NCBI GenBank assembly: GCA_013373085.1
Contig: JABXIM010000044.1
Location: 62,001-126,000, forward strand
Direction of reading: 5' to 3'
From: Oceanospirillaceae bacterium
Lineage (GTDB): Bacteria; Pseudomonadota; Gammaproteobacteria; Pseudomonadales; Balneatricaceae
Length of the DNA: 64,000 nt
Below, piece after piece: positions 57,096-64,000 of the stretch. Below the pieces are notes generated by a model. That model saw only the letters and a program-made list of their open reading frames with translations. It made no database searches and was not told the origin of the DNA. The position numbers and the translations under genes are program-made. Each line of letters starts with the position of its first letter. Positions within the stretch are counted from its first letter, which is position 1.

Positions 57096-59165
57096 TCAGT
57101 CGTCGTCGGCAGGGCCCGGCCCGAAACGGGACATCAATTCCTGCTGTACTTTCGGCGGTACGGGGTCGTAGTGGCTGAACTCGAGGCTGTAGCTGCCCTC
57201 GCCTCCGGTCATCGACTTGAGCGTTGACTGGAAGCCCTCCATTTCCGCCAGCGGCACCCGCGCGGTAATCTGGACGAGATTCTGTGGCAGCGCCGCGGTG
57301 CCGACGATCATCCCGCGCTTGGCCGAAATATCGCCGGTGATGTCGCCGACGCTGTCACCCGGTGTGGTGATCGCCACCTCGACGATGGGTTCCAGCACGA
57401 TGGGACTGGCCTTGCGAATCGCATCGATAAACGCCTTCCTGCCCGCGGCGACAAAGGCCACCTCCTTGGAGTCCACCGAATGGTGCTTGCCGTCGTAAAC
57501 CGTCACTTCCAGGTCCTGTAGCGGGTAGCCGGCGATGGCGCCGGATGTCAGCACCTGTCTTACGCCCTTCTCCACCGCGGGAATGAACGTCGACGGGATG
57601 GCGCCGCCGACAACCTTGTTGACGAAGGCGAAGCCCTCGCCACGCGGCCGCGGCGCAACCCGCAAAAAGACTTCGCCGAACTGACCGGCGCCCCCGGTCT
57701 GCTTCTTGTGACGGTGGTGGCCCTCGGCCTGAGCAGTAATCGTTTCGCGATAGGCGATGCTGGGTGGGCGGGTGTCGACCTCAATGTTGAACTGTTCGCT
57801 CATGCGCTCGAGCACAACGCGCAGATGCAGGTCTCCGGCGCCGTAGAGAACGGTTTCGTTAAGCGCCGCGCGGTGCTCGACCCGCAGGCTCGGATCCTCC
57901 GCGCTCAGCTTTTGCAGTGCATCCGACAGTTTCTGCTCGTCGCCGCGGCGGGTCGGACTGATGGCCAGGCCACACATCGGCTGCGGCAGCTCGGCCGGAC
58001 GCAGATGATAGTGATCCTCATCGTGGGAATCGTGCAACACGGCGTCGAAACGCAACTCGTCGACCTTGGCCACACCGCAGATGTCGCCGGGCACGGCCGA
58101 CGCGATCTCGGTATGCTGCTTGCCGTGCAGTTTCAACAGGTGCGCGACCTTGAACGGCTTGCGGGCATCACCGACGAACAGCTGGCTGGCGGCGGTCACC
58201 GTTCCCTGGTGGATGCGAAACAGCCCAAGGCGCCCGAGGTAGGGATCGACCGTGACCTTGAAGACATGGGCCACGACATGCTTCGTCGGATCCGGCTCCA
58301 CCGTGACAGGCTGCGCATCCACGATTTCACCGTCCACTTCCCGCCCCCTGAGGAATTGCGGCGGATTGGCTTCGAGCGGATTCGGCATCAGCCGGGCGAG
58401 GATCTCCAGCAGCTCGGGAACGCCCGCTCCCGTTTTGGCGGAAACGAAGCAGACCGGAATCAGGTGCCCCTCACGCAACGCCTGTTCGAAGGGTTCATGC
58501 AGCTGCTCGGGACTCAGTTCTTCGCCCTGCTCCAGATAAAGTGCCATCAGGTTTTCGTCCACCTCGACCACCTGGTCGACGATCGCCTCGTGGGCGTCGG
58601 CAACGGACGAAAATGCCGTCGCAGTATCGCCGTGCTGAAAAAAGCAGTCGACGACGCTGTCACCCGAGGCAGCCGGCAGGTTGATCGGCAGGCATTCGCT
58701 GCCGAACAGCGCCTGAATCTCCTCTAGCAAAACCGACAGGTCAGACTCCGCCGTATCGATCCGGTTGATGACGATCATGCGGCACAGTTGGCGATTGGCG
58801 GCAATCTCCAGCATTCTCTGCGCGACGGGTTGGATACCCAGCTGGGCGTTGACGACCACGGCCAGGCTATCCACCGCCGGCAGTATGCTGATCGCGCGGC
58901 CGGCGAAGTCGGGATACCCCGGGGTGTCGAGCAGGTTCACGTGATTACCGGCGTGATCGAAGCTGCACAGCGCCACCTCCAGCGAATGCTGCATCGCCTT
59001 CTCCTGCGGCAGATAATCGCAGACCGTGTCGCCGCGCTCGATACTGCCCGGCGTATTGATCGCGCCGGCCCGGTGCATCAGGCATTCCGCCAGCGTCGTC
59101 TTGCCGGCGCCGGCATGGCCGACCAGCGCGACATTGCGAATGTTTTCGGTATTGAAACGGGGCAT
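57096..59165 (-). CDS. Elongation factor G-like GTPase (paralogue type)
   Basis: NIRNVALVGHAGAGKTTLAECLMHRAG; LLDTPGYPDFAGRAISILPAVDSLAVVVNA; start MPRFNTENIRN at 59165. Confidence 0.9.
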   Translation of the reverse strand: MPRFNTENIRNVALVGHAGAGKTTLAECLMHRAGAINTPGSIERGDTVCDYLPQEKAMQHSLEVALCSFDHAGNHVNLLDTPGYPDFAGRAISILPAVDSLAVVVNAQLGIQPVAQRMLEIAANRQLCRMIVINRIDTAESDLSVLLEEIQALFGSECLPINLPAASGDSVVDCFFQHGDTATAFSSVADAHEAIVDQVVEVDENLMALYLEQGEELSPEQLHEPFEQALREGHLIPVCFVSAKTGAGVPELLEILARLMPNPLEANPPQFLRGREVDGEIVDAQPVTVEPDPTKHVVAHVFKVTVDPYLGRLGLFRIHQGTVTAASQLFVGDARKPFKVAHLLKLHGKQHTEIASAVPGDICGVAKVDELRFDAVLHDSHDEDHYHLRPAELPQPMCGLAISPTRRGDEQKLSDALQKLSAEDPSLRVEHRAALNETVLYGAGDLHLRVVLERMSEQFNIEVDTRPPSIAYRETITAQAEGHHRHKKQTGGAGQFGEVFLRVAPRPRGEGFAFVNKVVGGAIPSTFIPAVEKGVRQVLTSGAIAGYPLQDLEVTVYDGKHHSVDSKEVAFVAAGRKAFIDAIRKASPIVLEPIVEVAITTPGDSVGDITGDISAKRGMIVGTAALPQNLVQITARVPLAEMEGFQSTLKSMTGGEGSYSLEFSHYDPVPPKVQQELMSRFGPGPADDD

Positions 59166-59629
59166 GCGCTTCCTCCCGGGCCGCGCTCTTGCGCGTGTTA
59201 TTCTTTTGCGGCCGCCTGCAGTCCCCTGCATAGACACAGCGACAGCAGCCGCAGCACCGTCACGACGACAACCCACGAGGGCTTCAACGCGCCCCCTGGA
59301 GTTGAGTGTAGATCGAATCCACCGATCACAGTGGCCCGCGAAGGCGCCGAGCCAATCTGCTGCCCGCGCAGGCAGGCGCTGAGTCCAGTCCCTTTCACCC
59401 AACCACATCGACGCCAAACATCGCCCGGCGCCGGCTGGCGCAGTTTCAAATCGTTGCTCGAAGCTGTAGACAAAAGTGTAAGGACTGCCTGACGAACTTG
59501 TCGTAATAACCGGACAACCATTTTGCTCCGCCGCCGCTGCCTACGCAGTAAGGCACAACAATTCAAACAGATACGTTATCTGGTACGGCCTGTGCCCCCT
59601 AAATAGCACCATGACAACAACAAGGCACG

Positions 59630-60205
59630 ATGATGACGGATTTGCACGAATGGCTGCGCCGCGCCTACGCGGCAGAGAAGGCCTCGCTGGACCCGCTCAT
59701 TCAGCAGTTCAATCGCGGACTCGGGATGAAAATCGGCCTCAACCAGGCCCTTGCAGAACTCTCGACCAGGGCCCCGTTTCAAGCGTTGATGCAGGCACTG
59801 GTCGACCAGGTCATCCGCCCGTCGTCCGGACAGCTGCGTTTCTCGACCACCGGCCATCTTGGCGTACTGGACGGCCGAACACTGCGGGACGCCCAGGCCT
59901 TGGACAGTCCCTGCGCCACTTACGTCGCGCTGCACCGTATCCGCGAGCACCTTGAGGTCTCGATCGCCTACCTGCTTCGCGATATCCACGTCGGCAAGCA
60001 CGCTCTGTTCGGCCTGGACTGGCATCCGTACGGTTTTTCGCTTCCCCGGACCCCGTCGGAGAGAACCGAGCAGCCGATCAAGCTGATGGCCGACCTCAAG
60101 ACCCACATGATCTATTGCCCCGCTCATTACTTTGCCGGCTCCAGCACCACTTTCGGTGGCGACGACGCCCGGCACCCGGGAGCGCGCCAGCGCGATTGTT
60201 GGTGA
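59630..60205 (+). CDS. Hypothetical protein
   Basis: 191-codon ORF in an otherwise empty gap; no family recognised by eye. Confidence 0.4.
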   Translation: MMTDLHEWLRRAYAAEKASLDPLIQQFNRGLGMKIGLNQALAELSTRAPFQALMQALVDQVIRPSSGQLRFSTTGHLGVLDGRTLRDAQALDSPCATYVALHRIREHLEVSIAYLLRDIHVGKHALFGLDWHPYGFSLPRTPSERTEQPIKLMADLKTHMIYCPAHYFAGSSTTFGGDDARHPGARQRDCW

Positions 60206-60252
60206 TGGGCTGTGCCCGGTTGATGGGTTGCGCTTCGCTCCACCGCATCCTA
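60200..60252. repeat. Dispersed intergenic repeat, copy 2
   Basis: ggtgatgggctgtgcccggttgatgggttgcgcttcgctccaccgcatcctacg; compare 6597..6650. Confidence 0.6.
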
Positions 60253-60374
60253 CGGGTACGCTGTTTCGTCGGTTGGGTGAAGATCCGAAGAATCGAAACC
60301 GCCATGGACGGCGGTAGGCCGCCCCGCGGAAATACTGGCATTGCAGGAGCAAATGCCAGTGAACCCAACACCCA

Positions 60375-61622
60375 TCACCGCGGGGTACCAGCCGATACCC
60401 ATCGACCGGGCATACGGGGCAGCCCGAGGGAGATCAATACCGTCAGCACCAGCATCGCCGTGGAGATCCAGAGGCAGGCCTGAAGCCCTGCACTGCCCAT
60501 GCCCGCCAGCTGGAACACCCAACCGGACAGCAGGGTGCCGGCCAGGCGCCCCATCGCGTTGGCCATGTAGTAGAAACCGACATCCAGCGACACGCCGTCA
60601 CGGCCGGCATAGCTGACGATCAGGTAACTGTGCAGCGAGGAGTTGACCGCGAAAACAGCGCCGAACAGCAGCAGGCCGGTCACCAGTACCGTCGCCGGCT
60701 CCGCGCCGGCCATCAATCCCAGCGCAATCAGCCCCGGCATCAGCGCCAGCAGCGCGGCCCAGCCGGTGGCGGCGCGACCATCCGGCACCCTGCCGGACGC
60801 CCTGGTGATACGCGGCGCCAGCGCCTGTACCACGCCGTAGCCGATGATCCACAGTGCGAGAAACCCACCGGTCTGGCTGTGGTTCCAGCCCAGTGTCTGC
60901 GACAGGAACACCGGCAGCGCCACCACGAACCAGACATCACGGGCACCGAACAGGAACAGCCGCGCCGCCGACAGTATGTTGATCGCCCGGCTCTTGGAGA
61001 AGATATCGCGAAACTTCGGCTTGTTTTTCGCCTTGCCGAGATCCTGTTTCAGCAGCACCAGGCTCAGCAGCCACACCAGCGTCAGCGCGCCGGCCATGGC
61101 CGCGACGGAACCGGCAAAGCCGAGCCACATCAGCAGCGCCCCGCCGAGGAAGAACCCGGCCCCCTTCAGCGCGTTCTTGGAGCCGGTGAGGATCGCCACC
61201 CACTTGTACAGCGTCCCCTCGGCATCGGCCGGCACCAGCAACTTGATCGAGCTTTTGGCGCTCATCTTGTTGAGGTCCTTGGCGATGCCCGACAGCGCCT
61301 GGGCCGCCATCACCCAGGGCACGGTGAGCCAGGCCGCCGGGACCAGCAGCATCGACAACGCGATGACCTGCAGCAGCAGCCCGATATGCATGGTGCGGTT
61401 CAGCCCCAGGTGCGCGCCGAGCCAGCCGCCCACCAGATTGGTGATCACGCCGAAGATCTCGTAGAACAGGAACAGCAACGCGATTTCCAGCGGCGAAAAG
61501 CCCAGGCCGTGAAAGTGCAGCACCACCAGCATGCGCAGGGCGCCGTCGGTCAGCGTAAAGGCCCAGTAGTTGCCGGTGACCACCAGATACTGGCGGATGG
61601 CGGGCGAGAGCTGGCTCAACAT
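60375..61622 (-). CDS. arsJ: Organoarsenical efflux MFS transporter ArsJ
   Basis: YLVVTGNYWAFTLTDGALRMLVVLHFHGLGFSPLEIALLFLFYEIFGVITNLVGGWLGAHLGLNRTM; adjacent to GAPDH. Confidence 0.9.
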   Translation of the reverse strand: MLSQLSPAIRQYLVVTGNYWAFTLTDGALRMLVVLHFHGLGFSPLEIALLFLFYEIFGVITNLVGGWLGAHLGLNRTMHIGLLLQVIALSMLLVPAAWLTVPWVMAAQALSGIAKDLNKMSAKSSIKLLVPADAEGTLYKWVAILTGSKNALKGAGFFLGGALLMWLGFAGSVAAMAGALTLVWLLSLVLLKQDLGKAKNKPKFRDIFSKSRAINILSAARLFLFGARDVWFVVALPVFLSQTLGWNHSQTGGFLALWIIGYGVVQALAPRITRASGRVPDGRAATGWAALLALMPGLIALGLMAGAEPATVLVTGLLLFGAVFAVNSSLHSYLIVSYAGRDGVSLDVGFYYMANAMGRLAGTLLSGWVFQLAGMGSAGLQACLWISTAMLVLTVLISLGLPRMPGRWVSAGTPR

Positions 61623-61667
61623 AGCGTATGTTTCATCCTCAACAGGCGGGGGGTGCCTTTTTTGTCC

Positions 61668-61693
61668 GTCATTCCCGCCTTCGCGGGAATGAC
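61668..61693. repeat. Palindromic repeat in the gap/arsJ intergenic region
   Basis: GTCATTCCCGC-cttc-GCGGGAATGAC, perfect 11-bp arms. Confidence 0.7.
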
Positions 61694-61698
61694 AGTGG

Positions 61699-62700
<1,002 letters not shown>

Positions 62701-62746
62701 GGTAGTGCGCCTCCTGAACGATGAAGAAAACAGCTTTGAATCCCGG

Positions 62747-63769
62747 TTACGCCTCGCGGAACCAGTGCCGGGTACGGTTGGCGACCGCCACCAGCGACAG
62801 CATGACCGGCACTTCCACCAGCACGCCCACCACTGTGGCCAGCGCCGCGCCCGAATGCAGGCCGAACAGCGAAATGGCCACCGCCACCGCCAGCTCGAAG
62901 AAGTTCGAGGTGCCGATCATGCAGGCTGGCGCCGCCACCCGGTGCGGCAGACGCAGCCGGTAAGCCAGGGCATAGGCCAGCATGAAGATGCCGTAGGTCT
63001 GGATCAGCAGCGGGATGGCGATCAGACCGATGGTCTGCGGCTGGTCGAGAATGGTTTGGGCCTGGAATCCGAACAGCAGCACCACCGTCGCCAGCAGTCC
63101 CAGGATCGACCAGGGCTTCAGTACATGCAGAAAATCGTCCAGCCGCTGACCGCCGCCGTTGTGCTCCAGCCGGTGACGGGTCCAGACACCGGCGCCCAGC
63201 GGCAGCACCACGTAGAGCACCACCGACAGCAGCAGGGTCTCCCAGGGCACGTGGATATCGCTCACGCCCAGCAAAAAGGCCGCGATCGGCGCAAAGGCGA
63301 AGATCATGATGATGTCGTTGACCGACACCTGCACCAGGGTGTAGTTGGGATCCCCCTTGGTCAGCTGACTCCAGACAAACACCATCGCCGTGCAGGGCGC
63401 CACACCGAGCAGGATCATGCCGGCGATGTATTCGCTTGCCGCTTGCGGGTCGACCCAGTCGGCAAAGAGCACGCGGAAGAACAGCCAGCCCAGCGCCGCC
63501 ATGGTAAAGGGCTTGATCAGCCAGTTGATCACCAGCGTCAGCATCAGCCCTTTCGGCTTCTTGCCCACATCCCGGACCGCACTGAAGTCGATCTGCACCA
63601 TCATCGGGTAGATCATCACCCAGATGAACAGCGCCACCACCAGATTGACGTGGGCGAACTCCACCTCGGCCACCGCGCCGAACAGGCCCGGCGCCAGATT
63701 GCCCAGCGTCACCCCGGCCAGTATGCAGAGCGCGACCCAGAGGGTCAGGTAACGTTCGAATATACCCAT
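62747..63769 (-). CDS. acr3: ACR3-family arsenite efflux permease
   Basis: [76 protein letters not shown]. Confidence 0.93.
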   Translation of the reverse strand: MGIFERYLTLWVALCILAGVTLGNLAPGLFGAVAEVEFAHVNLVVALFIWVMIYPMMVQIDFSAVRDVGKKPKGLMLTLVINWLIKPFTMAALGWLFFRVLFADWVDPQAASEYIAGMILLGVAPCTAMVFVWSQLTKGDPNYTLVQVSVNDIIMIFAFAPIAAFLLGVSDIHVPWETLLLSVVLYVVLPLGAGVWTRHRLEHNGGGQRLDDFLHVLKPWSILGLLATVVLLFGFQAQTILDQPQTIGLIAIPLLIQTYGIFMLAYALAYRLRLPHRVAAPACMIGTSNFFELAVAVAISLFGLHSGAALATVVGVLVEVPVMLSLVAVANRTRHWFREA

Positions 63770-63782
63770 GTGCCTTTCCTTG

Positions 63783-64000
63783 TTATTGGCCCATTGCACA
63801 GCTGAGGCCATCGGCATCCAGGCGCGTGCAGGCGTCGCTGAGAAAATCCCGGTTGTGATCCCGCGTCGTGGCAATCACGTCCCGCATCCAGTCGCTCATC
63901 AACGGATGCAGGCGGTAGTAGACCCACTGACCCTGACGCCGGTCCAGCAGCAGCCCCGACTTGCGCAGCTGCGCAAGGTGGCGGGAGATCTTGGGCTGCG
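63783..64000 (-). CDS. arsR: ArsR-family regulator, partial (N-terminus outside window)
   Basis: Minus reading [71 protein letters not shown]. Confidence 0.88.
   Translation of the reverse strand, partial: QPKISRHLAQLRKSGLLLDRRQGQWVYYRLHPLMSDWMRDVIATTRDHNRDFLSDACTRLDADGLSCAMGQ

Noticed and set aside
57708-58727. 339-aa plus-strand ORF opposite the EF-G-like gene
   Set aside because: Antisense shadow; the EF-G motifs on the minus strand are unambiguous.
61668-61693. Palindrome considered as an intrinsic terminator
   Set aside because: No T-run on either strand directly after the stem; resembles common GTCATTCCCGC dispersed palindromes.

Overview
64-kb window of a GC-rich, gammaproteobacterial-looking genome. 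It is mostly an aromatic-catabolism and transport island. From left to right: (i) a truncated RHS/YD-repeat protein on the minus strand that runs off the left edge; (ii) a TraX-like membrane protein; (iii) two cassettes of LysR + TAXI-type TRAP solute-binding protein (SBP) + fused TRAP permease + type I sulfatase, flanking vanillate-demethylase-like genes (VanAB) and followed by LigAB-like protocatechuate 4,5-dioxygenase and a glutathione-independent formaldehyde dehydrogenase; (iv) a minus-strand CoA-dependent side-chain catabolism block (ADP-forming CoA ligase, enoyl-CoA hydratase, SDR, thiolase-like + OB-fold partner, acyl-CoA dehydrogenase) with a third TAXI/TRAP/sulfatase set and a porin; (v) a quinate/shikimate-to-protocatechuate block (shikimate dehydrogenase, AroQ, fused dehydroshikimate dehydratase, TRAP DctPQM, LysR, GntR, AEC permease); (vi) an EF-G paralogue; (vii) an ACR3 / GAPDH / ArsJ arsenic cluster with a partial ArsR at the right edge. 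The main hypothesis is a modular import-then-desulfate system for sulfated (methoxy)aromatics converging on protocatechuate. All calls come from reading the sequence and translations; no database search was run.
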